A DNA stretch of 64,000 nt from UBA987 sp002292105 (GCA_943846675.1 OX044357.1:248001-312000), one strand, 5' to 3'. Shown: positions 33,878 to 43,074, counted from the stretch's first letter. Program-made: numbers and translations. The notes: a model not told the origin generated them from the sequence alone.

Positions 33878-34372
33878 ATGGACAGAGATTTTGAAATAGC
33901 ACACAGAAATGAACTTTTGGTCCTTTTGTTGGGAACAAATATGGGTGACCGGTCGCAAAATCTGACTCAAGCGATTACGGGTTTAAATAAGCTATTGGGT
34001 GAACCCACTAAGCAATCTACTGTTTACGAAACACCACCTTGGGGTAACGAAAACCAAGATGCGTTTTTGAATATGGCGGTCATATATGCTACAAGTATAA
34101 AACCAACCATTTTGCTTGAATCCATTTTGCAATTGGAAGTGGAACTTGGTCGAGTGAGGCAAAAAAAATGGGGCCCACGATTGATAGACATCGATATCAT
34201 TTTTTATGGAGATATGATTTATCAGTCTGATTTCTTAGAAATCCCACATCCGTACATGCATGAACGAAAATTTGTTTTAGAACCACTAAACGAAATCGCC
34301 CCTCAATATGAGCACCCTCTTTTAGGGAAAAGTGTTTCACAACTCTATCTAGCCGTAAACGCCCATGACTAA
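33878..34372 (+). CDS. folK: 2-amino-4-hydroxy-6-hydroxymethyldihydropteridine diphosphokinase FolK
   Basis: FolK transfers pyrophosphate from ATP to 6-hydroxymethyl-7,8-dihydropterin in folate synthesis. The 164-residue length is usual. LLLGTNMGDRSQNLTQAI is the N-terminal substrate region, and the signature RVRQKKWGPRLIDIDIIFYG contains the catalytic Arg and metal-binding Asp residues. PHPYMHERKFVLEPLNEIAP completes the family pattern. It overlaps the following wbqC-like gene by eight bases, so the two are an operon. Confidence 0.95.
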   Translation: MDRDFEIAHRNELLVLLLGTNMGDRSQNLTQAITGLNKLLGEPTKQSTVYETPPWGNENQDAFLNMAVIYATSIKPTILLESILQLEVELGRVRQKKWGPRLIDIDIIFYGDMIYQSDFLEIPHPYMHERKFVLEPLNEIAPQYEHPLLGKSVSQLYLAVNAHD

Positions 34373-34928
34373 GGTTTTACCTGTGTATAGCTTTCCATCT
34401 TTGTTGTGGTGGCAACATTTTAAGCAAGATGAAGATTGTTTGCTTGAAGTTCATGAGAACTGGGTTAAACAAAGTTTTAGAAGTCGTTTTGAGATTGCAG
34501 GGCCTAATGGCAAGCAAAGCTTGTCTATTCCTACAATCAAAAAGTCACGAATGAGGCTTAAGGACGTTAAAATTAGTTATGCTGAAGATTGGGTCAAAAA
34601 TCATATTAGAAGCGTAAAGACGGCCTATAACAGTTCACCGTTTTATGCCTATTACGCGCATGAGTTTGACAATCTACTACATACCAAACCGACCTTTTTG
34701 CTGGATCTTAATCTAAAAGCTATTGAGATTGGTAGAAACAGGTTAGAGGTAAATCAAACAATCAAAAAAACAGATGAATTTGTTGCGTCCATACAATTGA
34801 ACCCAAAAAGCACACACCCACCAACATACGGTCAAGTGTTTGAAAACAAACTAGGCTTTATCCCAAACCTTAGTTTTATCGATTTACTGTTTAATTGTGG
34901 CCCAGAATCTGGAGTGGTTTTGAGTTAG
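34365..34928 (+). CDS. WbqC family protein
   Basis: A 187-residue protein of the WbqC family, beginning VLPVYSFPSLLWWQHFKQDE and containing NGKQSLSIPTIKK, DWVKNHIRSVKTAYNSSPF and a C-terminal LGFIPNLSFIDLLFNCG. WbqC-like proteins occur in O-antigen gene clusters and elsewhere; the reaction is not known. It is second in the folK unit, overlapping it by eight bases, and its stop overlaps the convergent accA stop by four. Confidence 0.85.
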   Translation: MTKVLPVYSFPSLLWWQHFKQDEDCLLEVHENWVKQSFRSRFEIAGPNGKQSLSIPTIKKSRMRLKDVKISYAEDWVKNHIRSVKTAYNSSPFYAYYAHEFDNLLHTKPTFLLDLNLKAIEIGRNRLEVNQTIKKTDEFVASIQLNPKSTHPPTYGQVFENKLGFIPNLSFIDLLFNCGPESGVVLS

Positions 34929-35878
34929 TCTTCTTGAACGACACCCATATTGCTGAATTTTTCAATCCGTTGATTGATTAATTCCTCTGTGCTTAATTCC
35001 TTAAGCTCCTTAAGTGTCCTTTTCAATTCGCTTTTAACCGTTTTGAACATCGCCTCCCGGTCACTATGCGCGCCTCCTAATGGTTCCTTAATGATTTTGT
35101 CAATCAAACCATTTTTAAGCATGTCATTGCCAGTTAACTTTAAAGCTTCTGCTGCTTTTTCTTTGAATTCCCAGCTATGCCACAAAATCGTAGAGCAATT
35201 TTCAGGTGATATTACAGAGTACCATGAATTTTCGAGCATGGCGATTTTATCACCCACACCTATTCCAAGTGCTCCACCTGAGGCACCCTCTCCAATTACG
35301 ACACATATAATTGGCACCTTAAGCACGGCCATTTCCATCAGGTTTTTGGCAATTGCTTCACCTTGACCTCGCTCTTCTGCTTCTAAACCTGGAGAGGCGC
35401 CAGGGGTGTCTATCAACGTAATTACGGGTCTATTAAACTTTTCAGCAAGCTTCATGAAACGAAGTGCTTTTCTATATCCTTCAGGATTGGCCATACCGAA
35501 GTTACGGTACTGACGTTCTTTTGTGTTCCGTCCTTTTTGATGACCAAGAATCATAACTGGTTGGTTGTCAATTGAGGCAAATCCACCAACGATAGCTTTA
35601 TCGTCGCCCATGTTCCGATCACCATGCAGTTCAATAAAATTAGTGGTCATGCCTTTTATGTAATCTAAAGTATAAGGCCTATCTGGATGCCGAGACACTT
35701 GAACTTTTTGCCAACCTGTAAGGTTCTTATATAGGTTTTTACGCGTTTGATCTATTTTACCTTGAAGTTGCTCCATGGTATCGGTCATATCAACCTTGCC
35801 CTTTTCGTGCGTGGCTTGTGCTTTTTCAAGTTGCTCTAGTAATTCTTCAATCGGCTTTTCAAAATCCAATAATATCAT
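34925..35878 (-). CDS. accA: Acetyl-CoA carboxylase carboxyltransferase subunit alpha
   Basis: AccA, with AccD, moves the carboxyl group from biotin to acetyl-CoA to give malonyl-CoA for fatty acid synthesis. The 317-residue protein has the crotonase-like core: LIDTPGASPGLEAEERGQGE, IGEGASGGALGIGVGDKI and YSVISPENCSTILW. A helical N-terminus (LEQLEKAQATHEKGKVDMTD) is typical. A -7 box (TAACTTTG, minus 35904-35911) is about 26 bp upstream. accD is not in the window, as is normal. Confidence 0.97.
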   Translation of the reverse strand: MILLDFEKPIEELLEQLEKAQATHEKGKVDMTDTMEQLQGKIDQTRKNLYKNLTGWQKVQVSRHPDRPYTLDYIKGMTTNFIELHGDRNMGDDKAIVGGFASIDNQPVMILGHQKGRNTKERQYRNFGMANPEGYRKALRFMKLAEKFNRPVITLIDTPGASPGLEAEERGQGEAIAKNLMEMAVLKVPIICVVIGEGASGGALGIGVGDKIAMLENSWYSVISPENCSTILWHSWEFKEKAAEALKLTGNDMLKNGLIDKIIKEPLGGAHSDREAMFKTVKSELKRTLKELKELSTEELINQRIEKFSNMGVVQED

Positions 35879-35903
35879 AGAATGATTGTTAAAAATTGAG
35901 GGG

Positions 35904-35911
35904 CAAAGTTA
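35904..35911 (-). promoter_or_regulatory. -7 element of accA
   Basis: TAACTTTG on the minus strand fits TAnnTTTG; no clear -33 TTG is seen. The predicted leader is about 20 nt. Confidence 0.5.
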
Positions 35912-35961
35912 GAAATATTTAGTCATCGAAGACTTTCTATATAAAAGTGAAAAAAAATTAA

Positions 35962-35989
35962 TTTGTTTTTACTCAAAAATCTATATTTG
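35962..35989 (+). promoter_or_regulatory. Promoter of tRNA-Asp
   Basis: TTTG at 35962-35965 and TATATTTG at 35982-35989 match the Bacteroidota -33/-7 pattern with a slightly short 16-bp spacer. Initiation near 35995 leaves a 43-nt 5' leader on the tRNA precursor. Confidence 0.6.
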
Positions 35990-36037
35990 CACACCAATTT
36001 AAAACGGTCTGAGAGATTTGGATTTGTTTTAAGCTAC

Positions 36038-36111
36038 GGTCTGGTAGTTCAGTTGGTTAGAATACCTGCCTGTCACGCAGGGGGTCGCGGGTTCGAGTCC
36101 CGTCCAGACCG
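36038..36111 (+). tRNA. tRNA-Asp (anticodon GTC)
   Basis: A complete 74-nt cloverleaf. The acceptor stem GGTCTGG (36038-36044) pairs with CCAGACC (36104-36110), with discriminator G. The anticodon arm has GTC in CTGTCACG, and the T arm contains GGTTCGAGTCC. CCA is not encoded and must be added after transcription. A single-gene unit with its own promoter and terminator. Confidence 0.97.
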
Positions 36112-36125
36112 CAACCTATATCATT

Positions 36126-36161
36126 AAACCCTTGTAAGTCAAATACTTGCAAGGGTTTTTT
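36126..36161 (+). terminator. Intrinsic terminator of tRNA-Asp
   Basis: A stem of 13 bp with one G-U pair (AAACCCTTGTAAG / CTTGCAAGGGTTT), a 7-nt loop and a run of six T, 15 bp after the tRNA. Confidence 0.9.
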
Positions 36162-36316
36162 GTTGGCAGTTATAACAAGACCAGTATTACACACGGTTTT
36201 TTAATCTGAACTTGCCGGTTAAAATCACTAATTATTTTTTCGTACCTCTACATTGATTTTCTAGAAATACGCATTATCTCAATCTCGGTTGAAACCTTTT
36301 GTTTATCTCAGCAACT

Positions 36317-37744
36317 TTAGCTTTTGTAGTTCTCGGTAAGTTTTTTAAGCATGCCGTTGAAGATTATACCATGAAAAGGGAGTACCAAAAACCAATATAA
36401 TCTTCCCAATAATCCCAATGGTCTATATGTGGCTGTTTGAACGAGTTCATTTTCCACTATTTTAAACTCTAACCAGGCCTCTCCTGGAAGCTTCATTTCC
36501 GCAAATAGGAGTAAACGACCTTCTTTTTTGTCAGCATACAAAACTCTCCAAAAGTCTATGGCATCACCAGGGTTTATCTTTGCATTATTTGTACGGCCTC
36601 TGCGTATTCCAACCCCACCAACAAATTTATCCAAGATCCCACGCAATTTCCAAAGCCAATCCGCGTAATACCATCCGGTCTCGCCACCGATACGCCAAAT
36701 TTTGTTTCGGCACATTTTTGCATCCTCTATGGTTCTTTTTCTCTGATCCACAAAACATCCATAACTTGGGACTTGAACAAAATCGGAAACATTAAAGCTT
36801 ATGTCGCTGCTTGAATATGAATCTTTCCAACTAGATATTATCTCATTGCTTTCAATTTTATTGAATGCTTTCGCTAACGCTTCTTTATACGTGATGGGCT
36901 GAATATCGAGGATTCCATTAATAGCATTGTCTCGACAAATGACTTCAATCTTCATGCTATTTACCAGAGACACGGCGAGTTTGTAAGAAGTAGAAGTTAC
37001 AAAATATAGCCAATACGACGATAACCTCGGGGTCATAACAGGAACCACAAAAATGGTGCGCTTTAAGTTTCTAATAAATGCAAAGCCGAGTAACATGTCT
37101 TTATAGGTAAGCACATCCGGACCACCAATGTCAAAGTTTTGGTTGAACGTTTTTGGATTTAATAGGGATTTGGACAAGAACGCAATTACATCAGATACAC
37201 CAATGGGTTGGCATTTGGTCATTAGCCATTTAGGGGTAATCATCACCGGCAGTTTTTCAACAAGGTCACGAATGATTTCAAAAGACGCACTGCCTGAACC
37301 TATAATTATCCCTGCCCTTAGGGTTGTGAGATTATAACGACCTTTCCCTAATTCAGTTTCAACATCTTTTCTTGAACTTAAGTGTTCTGATAGTTGGGTA
37401 TCGTTTACAATTCCACTGAGGTAGATGACCTGCTGTATACTTGTTTTTTCAATAGCATTTCGAAAATTTATAGAAGAGGTTTTTTCGAGCGATTTATATT
37501 CACTGGACGATGCCATTGAATGGACAAGATAATAGGCACAATCTATATCTTCGGGAATACGATTGAGAGACTCTTCGTTCAGTAAGTCGATTTCTATTAC
37601 GGATATTTTTTGCTCAATGGAGACGGGCGGATTAAACCGGTTAGTATCCCGAACACAACACACTACTTCATGACCAGCTTCCACCAATGCTGGTAAAAGC
37701 CGTTTCCCAATATATCCCGTTGCCCCGGTTAGTAGTATCTTCAT
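36317..37744 (-). CDS. SDR/NmrA-like oxidoreductase with C-terminal DUF2867 domain
   Basis: A 475-residue cytoplasmic protein. Residues 1-300 form an atypical short-chain dehydrogenase fold (MKILLTGATGYIGKRLLPAL, IYLSGIVNDTQ, LRAGIIIGSGSASFEIIRDL). Residues about 330-475 form a DUF2867 domain (IWRIGGETGWYYADWLWKLR, GDAIDFWRVLYADKKEG, LPGEAWLEFKI), a START-like lipid-binding relative. This two-domain architecture is common in Bacteroidota; the reaction is not known. The catalytic YxxxK of classical SDRs is not clear, so an NAD-binding regulatory or isomerase role is possible. The 36162-36316 stretch beyond its stop shows nothing I recognise. Confidence 0.85.
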   Translation of the reverse strand: MKILLTGATGYIGKRLLPALVEAGHEVVCCVRDTNRFNPPVSIEQKISVIEIDLLNEESLNRIPEDIDCAYYLVHSMASSSEYKSLEKTSSINFRNAIEKTSIQQVIYLSGIVNDTQLSEHLSSRKDVETELGKGRYNLTTLRAGIIIGSGSASFEIIRDLVEKLPVMITPKWLMTKCQPIGVSDVIAFLSKSLLNPKTFNQNFDIGGPDVLTYKDMLLGFAFIRNLKRTIFVVPVMTPRLSSYWLYFVTSTSYKLAVSLVNSMKIEVICRDNAINGILDIQPITYKEALAKAFNKIESNEIISSWKDSYSSSDISFNVSDFVQVPSYGCFVDQRKRTIEDAKMCRNKIWRIGGETGWYYADWLWKLRGILDKFVGGVGIRRGRTNNAKINPGDAIDFWRVLYADKKEGRLLLFAEMKLPGEAWLEFKIVENELVQTATYRPLGLLGRLYWFLVLPFHGIIFNGMLKKLTENYKS

Positions 37745-37911
37745 TGCAATCTATTATACCTAAGCATAGTTAACACGAAGGTTCATGATTAGTTTTTTTA
37801 TGAAACGTTCATAATTCATAATGTTGATTCTTATTCCTGTTATTTAGTCTTATTTGTCTTTAATGGATGTGCTATATATTGGTTAAATTCTCAAATGATA
37901 CAAAGCAGGTG

Positions 37912-38424
37912 CTACCAATCCTGGTAATCAACGGCATTTGACAAAACAGCTGGCTTTATAATATCGTGAATTTGATACATTTGTTCATGCCCCAATTTTC
38001 TACCGGTTTTGCCTGCAAACCGTAAAACAAAGATGCCTCCAAACACAAATGGTACTGCCCATAATACGTATGCGGTCAAGCCTAAGTTTAAACGTGATAT
38101 GCCAATCACCAGCAATATAAGTGCTACAAACCCCATAAAGAAGTACATAAACATAAAAAGCAGCCACACATTCGGGTTGGGACCATATAACCCCCTTATT
38201 AAGGTCTTGTCATCTATGGTCTCGAAGCTTAAAGTTAACTGTGGTGACCAGAAGTGCTGTTGATCAATAGGAATATTTATCGTCGCATGATGATGGGTAA
38301 TTTTACCCATTATCTGCGCCTCATTGGTTTGAATCGCGTGTTGTAATTTTTCTAAGAGTGAGTCAATGCCATCTGGACTTTGTTTTTTAAACCTAGGACG
38401 GATTTCTAAAAATTCTAGTGACAT
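37912..38424 (-). CDS. Membrane protein of unknown function
   Basis: A 170-residue protein starting MSLEFLEIRPRFKKQSPDG. Residues about 1-75 are soluble and beta-rich (IDSLLEKLQHAIQTNEAQIM, QHFWSPQLTLSFE); two membrane helices follow (WLLFMFMYFFMGFVALILLV and AYVLWAVPFVFGGIFVLRFA) and then a short cytoplasmic tail. I do not recognise the family. The start at 38424 is preferred to an in-frame TTG 18 bp upstream. It is monocistronic, flanked by about 165 bp downstream and a candidate structured RNA upstream. Confidence 0.62.
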   Translation of the reverse strand: MSLEFLEIRPRFKKQSPDGIDSLLEKLQHAIQTNEAQIMGKITHHHATINIPIDQQHFWSPQLTLSFETIDDKTLIRGLYGPNPNVWLLFMFMYFFMGFVALILLVIGISRLNLGLTAYVLWAVPFVFGGIFVLRFAGKTGRKLGHEQMYQIHDIIKPAVLSNAVDYQDW

Positions 38425-38601
38425 GTTTACGAATATTCGCAATTCTTATCGGATTGCTACTGACGATTGTCACATTTATATTTTATTTCATTTTGCGTGC
38501 AACAAATTGCGACTATAAACGTCTAAACAATATAAAAGTGGAATGAAAAAATTTATTGTGAAAACTGAAATAATGGTTTGAACAACTAAAAGACATGAAA
38601 T

Positions 38602-38702
38602 AAGCCTCTACCAGCTACACTTTTATACTTAATTACACACTACAGATCTTGCCACATGCAGCGATGCACTATGGCAGCGTGACACCGGTAGGGGCTTTTT
38701 CT
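38602..38702 (+). ncRNA. Candidate structured RNA ending in an intrinsic terminator
   Basis: The gap 38443-38772 (330 bp) holds no gene. Within it AAGCCTCTACC (38602-38612) pairs with GGTAGGGGCTT (38687-38697), an 11-bp closing stem with one G-U pair followed by TTTTT. Inside lies a second stem, TGCCA (38650-38654) with TGGCA (38672-38676), capped by TGCA-GCGA-TGCA, a GNRA-type loop. Between them is a large asymmetric bubble (37 nt on the 5' side, about 10 nt on the 3' side). The shape of closing stem, bubble and apical hairpin is like a compact 6S RNA such as the flavobacterial 6S class; I cannot confirm the family. No convincing promoter is seen (the nearest is TAATGGTTTG at 38571-38580). 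Confidence 0.42.
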
Positions 38703-38722
38703 TAACTAAAAAATTTTCACAA

Positions 38723-38754
38723 AAAAAAGCCCGGTCTTTAAACCAGGCTTTTTT
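38723..38754. terminator. Bidirectional intrinsic terminator
   Basis: Six A, GCCCGGT, a 6-nt loop, ACCAGGC and six T: a 13-bp stem with one mismatch and a T run on both strands. On the minus strand it ends the lipoprotein gene at 38773; on the plus strand it could back up the candidate RNA. Confidence 0.85.
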
Positions 38755-38772
38755 CATACAGTTTGTTTAATC

Positions 38773-39285
38773 TTAAACTTCGATGTTGAATGTTGTTTTC
38801 ACTGTAACTTCATGATCTACAGGAATTATTTCATCGTTCATGGCTTCAAGCTTAAAAGAAAACTTTCCACCTTTAATGTAATCCGTTAATTCTAAGTCAA
38901 TACCCGATATCTCAATTGATTTCTGATCATCAAGAACTTCTGAAACTGTTGCCACTTCTTTTTCTGGTGAATTCTCACCAATAATGAACACTTTAGCAGA
39001 CTTAACCCAGTTGAAGTTTCCTGTGGAAGGACTTTCTAAATTGATAGTTACGCTTTTTATTGTCGCTTTTTTGATCAAATCTGAAGAAACACCATTTTTT
39101 TCGAGTTCACCTTTAGGGTCTATTAGACCAGATTCAAGGATGTATGATGTGTCTGGATTTTCGGTAGCATCAATAGTCATGGCTACTGTTGCAAAGTTCA
39201 AGTCGTAATTGATTAGGCTTAAGTCATCACAAGAAGACATGAATGCAAGTAAACCAATAAGTAGTGCGGAGATTTTGAATTTCAT
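38773..39285 (-). CDS. Lipoprotein of unknown function
   Basis: A 170-residue lipoprotein with a clear lipobox (FMSSC, Cys19) after a short hydrophobic signal. The mature part alternates beta strands and acidic loops (YDLNFATVAMTIDATENPDT, IKSVTINLESPSTGNFNWVK, YIKGGKFSFKLEAMNDE) and reads like one beta-sandwich domain. No family is recognised. Anchoring at the inner or outer membrane cannot be told. The gene is monocistronic, with a terminator 20 bp after its stop. Confidence 0.68.
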   Translation of the reverse strand: MKFKISALLIGLLAFMSSCDDLSLINYDLNFATVAMTIDATENPDTSYILESGLIDPKGELEKNGVSSDLIKKATIKSVTINLESPSTGNFNWVKSAKVFIIGENSPEKEVATVSEVLDDQKSIEISGIDLELTDYIKGGKFSFKLEAMNDEIIPVDHEVTVKTTFNIEV

Positions 39286-39413
39286 TTTTTATAATTTTTA
39301 CAAAATTTACATTTAATCATGGACTATACAAGACAAAAGCACAGTAATTCAGACCGTTCTGTTGGATGATAGACTGCTGAAGCTCACAGGAGATGAAAAT
39401 CTGTTGAGTTGTT

Positions 39414-39442
39414 TTGAAGCTGGTTTAAGCGCTTTATACTTG
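39414..39442 (+). promoter_or_regulatory. Promoter of the S9 peptidase gene
   Basis: TTG at 39414-39416 and TATACTTG at 39435-39442, 18 bp apart, fit the Bacteroidota promoter with one mismatch in the -7 box. The ATG is 20 bp downstream. Confidence 0.5.
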
Positions 39443-39461
39443 TAAACTAAATTCTCGACCA

Positions 39462-41372
39462 ATGAACAAAATGTTATGCATGTTTTCCGTTTTCATCATT
39501 CTTTCGGGATGTAATCAAGAAAAAGAAACTGACATGGACATACCGAAAATACCATTAAAAGAATTTTTTAAAAATCCTGAGGTTACGGGTTATGCACTAT
39601 CACCAGACGGTAAAAACTTGGCATACCTAGCTCCAGTAAAACAGCGTCTAAACGTGTTTGTTAAAACGTTGAATGGCGAAAATGCAAAGCAAATAACGAA
39701 GGAGACCAAGCGAGATATTGCTGGGTTTATATGGAAAGGTAGTGACCGAATTTTGTATATGAAGGATAATGCAGGTGATGAAAACTTCGCATTGTTTGGA
39801 TTGCAAATTGACAGCGGAATGATACAAGGGTATACCAATTTTGACAACGTATTAACCAATATTATCGATGACCTCCCAGATGATGATTTGCATGTAATCA
39901 TTGGGATGAATAAGCGGAATCCTCAGATTTTTGACGCCTATAGATTGAACGTACAAACGGGCGACTTAACTATGATCGCCGAAAATCCAGGTAACATTTC
40001 AAGTTGGATGACTGATCATAAAGGGAAACTACGGGTTGCTATTCAAACCGACGGGGTGAATTCTTCAGTCTTGCACAGACTAGATGAATATGCAACCTGG
40101 GACACCATTATTACCACCAATTTCAGGGAAATGTTTAGTCCACAGTTTTTTGATTTTAATGATACAACCGTAGCATACGGGATATCAAATATTGGTAGAG
40201 ATAAAGCGGCATTGGTTAAAGTCGATATGACTACAGGTAAGGAGTTAAAAGTGGTTTATCAAAACGACCTTAATGATATATCAGGTGCAGCATATTCGCA
40301 CAGGCGCAAGGTACTTACATCGGTGTTTTGGATTGGGGATAAAGCACAACGGAGTGGTTTTGATCCGACCGTTGATGGGATATATAAACATTTGGAACAA
40401 GAATTACCTGGGGTTGAAATATATCTAACCTCAACAAACAAGGCCGAAACTATTTATCTTGTTAAAACGACCAACGATAAATCACGCGGGAGTTATTATA
40501 GCTTTTCAGTAAGTGACAAAAAGTTACAGAAGATTGCCGATGTATCCCCGTGGTTAAATGAGGCTTTTATGGCAGATATGAAGCCAATCACTTATAAATC
40601 GCGCGACGGACTTACCATTCATGGGTATTTAACTTTACCCAAAGGGGAAATTCCTAAAAACTTACCTGTGGTGGTTAACCCGCATGGTGGGCCATGGGCG
40701 CGAGATGTTTGGGGTTTTAACCCAGAGGTGCAAATGCTTGCCAATAGAGGGTACGCCGTTTTACAAGTCAATTTCCGCGGATCTACGTCGTACGGTCGTA
40801 GTTTTTGGGAGGCTTCTTTCAAGCAATGGGGTCAAAGTATGCAAAACGATATTAGTGATGGAATTCGTTATTTGGTTAAGGAAGGCATTGTAGATCAAAA
40901 TCGAATCGGAATTTATGGTGGGAGCTATGGGGGTTATGCGACATTAGCTGGAGTTACCTTAACACCTGATTTGTATGCTTGTGCCATAGATTACGTTGGT
41001 GTAAGTAACTTATTTACGTTTATGGAAACAATCCCTCCATATTGGATTCAGTACCGAGAAATGCTTTACGAAATGGTTGGCGATCCAATCAAAGACAAGG
41101 AAATGTTATCGCGGTATTCACCTGCGCTTCATGCTGACCAGATCAAAACGCCTCTGTTTATTGCACAAGGAGCAAACGACCCACGTGTTAAACAATCTGA
41201 AAGCGACCAGATGGTTAAGGCCTTGAAAGACAAAGGTGTAGAGGTTGAGTATATGCTTAAGACCAACGAGGGTCATGGTTTTAGAAACGAGGAAAACAAA
41301 TTTGAATTTTACGCTGCAATGGAGGTGTTTTTAGACAAGCACTTAAGACCAGATATGCATCGTAATCTGTAG
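39462..41372 (+). CDS. S9 family prolyl-oligopeptidase-like peptidase, lipoprotein
   Basis: A 636-residue peptidase of family S9 (acylaminoacyl-peptidase/DPP4 group). A lipoprotein signal (MFSVFIILSGC) with lipobox LSGC is followed by a beta-propeller (about residues 40-380) and an alpha/beta hydrolase catalytic domain. The triad is Ser488 in GGSYGG, Asp573 in GANDPRVK and His605 in EGHGF. It probably hydrolyses short peptides in the periplasm, similar to the M1 peptidase lipoprotein upstream in this window. The following lipoprotein gene lies 50 bp downstream and may be co-transcribed. Confidence 0.93.
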   Translation: MNKMLCMFSVFIILSGCNQEKETDMDIPKIPLKEFFKNPEVTGYALSPDGKNLAYLAPVKQRLNVFVKTLNGENAKQITKETKRDIAGFIWKGSDRILYMKDNAGDENFALFGLQIDSGMIQGYTNFDNVLTNIIDDLPDDDLHVIIGMNKRNPQIFDAYRLNVQTGDLTMIAENPGNISSWMTDHKGKLRVAIQTDGVNSSVLHRLDEYATWDTIITTNFREMFSPQFFDFNDTTVAYGISNIGRDKAALVKVDMTTGKELKVVYQNDLNDISGAAYSHRRKVLTSVFWIGDKAQRSGFDPTVDGIYKHLEQELPGVEIYLTSTNKAETIYLVKTTNDKSRGSYYSFSVSDKKLQKIADVSPWLNEAFMADMKPITYKSRDGLTIHGYLTLPKGEIPKNLPVVVNPHGGPWARDVWGFNPEVQMLANRGYAVLQVNFRGSTSYGRSFWEASFKQWGQSMQNDISDGIRYLVKEGIVDQNRIGIYGGSYGGYATLAGVTLTPDLYACAIDYVGVSNLFTFMETIPPYWIQYREMLYEMVGDPIKDKEMLSRYSPALHADQIKTPLFIAQGANDPRVKQSESDQMVKALKDKGVEVEYMLKTNEGHGFRNEENKFEFYAAMEVFLDKHLRPDMHRNL

Positions 41373-41422
41373 TGTGGACATGTAATCTGGGATTTACTCA
41401 ACTGAGTTCTGGATATTTGTGT

Positions 41423-42010
41423 ATGAATCGTAAGCAATCTGTTTATGTACTAATTCTATTTGCACATATAGTTTCCTGCAGTTCAACCAAGAAACTGTCT
41501 TTACAACCCGGTTGTAGGTTACAATATGATTTGGTAGCGAACCAAAAGTCGCTGCGGGTTGATGTTACACTAGTTGAATCTAATGCTAAATGGAAGTTCA
41601 ACTATGTCATTCAAGAAGACAACTTAGCGGCTCAATTATCGTCTTCATCGCGGGCGGTAAAAAATTCAACAGAGTTATATCACAACTTTAATGGGTCAGA
41701 TAAGGTACTAAGTTCTAGTATGGCGTTGCGGTTGAGTGATACAACCTTCAAGTCTTTAAGAAGCGGAGTTAGTGCAGAGATATCTTATCGTATAGGATTT
41801 GTAAAAAACACGTATTCTTACAAAGTTGTTGAAAATCAGAAGATTAAGGTTTTGATAAACGACAAACAACGGCCCATAAACGTATTGTACATAGAAGACC
41901 TTTCTGATAAAGGTTTGGCTTTATGGGTTTGGGACAACCCAACTACGCCGTTGATTTTTAGACACAATCTAGGATATGAAATGGTCATGAACCAAATGCA
42001 TATTCCTTAA
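41423..42010 (+). CDS. Lipoprotein of unknown function
   Basis: A 195-residue lipoprotein with a signal (MNRKQSVYVLILFAHIVSC, lipobox IVSC). The mature part is a single beta-rich domain (RLQYDLVANQKSLRVDVTLV, WKFNYVIQEDNLAAQLSSS) with no recognised family. The start at the ATG at 41423 is chosen because the lipoprotein signal begins there. It follows the S9 peptidase by 50 bp and its stop codon overlaps that of the convergent acyltransferase by four bases. Confidence 0.68.
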   Translation: MNRKQSVYVLILFAHIVSCSSTKKLSLQPGCRLQYDLVANQKSLRVDVTLVESNAKWKFNYVIQEDNLAAQLSSSSRAVKNSTELYHNFNGSDKVLSSSMALRLSDTTFKSLRSGVSAEISYRIGFVKNTYSYKVVENQKIKVLINDKQRPINVLYIEDLSDKGLALWVWDNPTTPLIFRHNLGYEMVMNQMHIP

Positions 42011-42903
42011 CTTGGTCGGATAAGTTTTACCAAATAGGGGAGTTTGTTATAGTGCAATACCGGGTAGTTTTCTTCCGTGCTTCCAAAGCTTTCGAAATAT
42101 TGCTTAACACCTTTCAAATCTGACCCTTCAAAGTCAAAAATGTAATCACTTTCGCTATGTTTTTCCATTACTCTGGCAAGTAATACCGACATGGTATTCC
42201 GGTGTTTTTTCGTATTAATACTGGCAGCGAAAACATTAATAATACGGCTATACTTTTTTAGGAATACACCTGAGGCAAGTATGTCATCTCCGTTAGTAAG
42301 CTGATAAACCTCTGCACAACCTCTTTCCAACGCTTCAGCGAAAAGTTTGGTGGCTACATCGTATCCTTTATTACCAAGTTTAACCTTGCTTTCCAAATGA
42401 TTTTTATAGAAGGTAATCACTTCTTCCACGTTCGATGTTTCGGTCAACTGCAATTCAGCAGATCGCTTTATATGCTTTCGAAGAGAACTTGAGAAATTTG
42501 AAACCACCGTGTTGTAATCGGTTTTCAACGGAAGAATTAAGTTCGTTTTTTGCGTACAACCTTCAACAATATTTGCATTATTAAAGGCGTAGTGAAGGCG
42601 CTTAAATTTACTTGGAATATGTTTAATAAAATCCTCAATGTCAACGGCTTTCGACGAATGAATAACGCCTAGTTGTTGGCTAAAAAATGGACGGTATACT
42701 TGTGAAATACCAAATAACTTTTTGTTAAATGGTAGAGGCATTACTGACGTGTAATCATCGGAAATAATGGCGTCCCATTGTCCTTCAGTGGTTACATTGA
42801 GATACCAAGAGTCAGCGTAAATTTTTGGATTTGTAGCGTTGGAAATGGCCACATCCCAGCGGTCTTGATCAATATCTTTATGCGACACGTAGTTAACGCT
42901 CAT
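42007..42903 (-). CDS. GNAT-like acyltransferase (FemAB/BioF2-like)
   Basis: A 298-residue cytoplasmic protein with two GNAT-like halves. PLPFNKKLFGISQVYRPFFS and the middle helix SSLRKHIKRSAELQLTE resemble the FemAB/BioF2 acetyltransferase group; the C-terminal half has ASGVFLKKYSRIINVFAAS and FDFEGSDLKGVKQYFESFG. Such proteins transfer acyl or aminoacyl groups in envelope or metabolite synthesis; the substrate is unknown. The gene is monocistronic, with a 292-bp region upstream that it shares with the divergent DUF4139 gene. Confidence 0.75.
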   Translation of the reverse strand: MSVNYVSHKDIDQDRWDVAISNATNPKIYADSWYLNVTTEGQWDAIISDDYTSVMPLPFNKKLFGISQVYRPFFSQQLGVIHSSKAVDIEDFIKHIPSKFKRLHYAFNNANIVEGCTQKTNLILPLKTDYNTVVSNFSSSLRKHIKRSAELQLTETSNVEEVITFYKNHLESKVKLGNKGYDVATKLFAEALERGCAEVYQLTNGDDILASGVFLKKYSRIINVFAASINTKKHRNTMSVLLARVMEKHSESDYIFDFEGSDLKGVKQYFESFGSTEENYPVLHYNKLPYLVKLIRPS

Positions 42904-43074
42904 GGTTGCAAGAATACAACATTTGTCTTGTTGAGTAAATACCTTTCGTAGGCAAAACGGTTCGATTAAATAGTTTTGGTGTGGTTGTATGTGCTGTGTT
43001 ATGGATGTAGACTAACCGTAATTTTCTATGTCAAAAGTCCACCCAGCATTTACCTTTTATCCATCAACCGGTAT

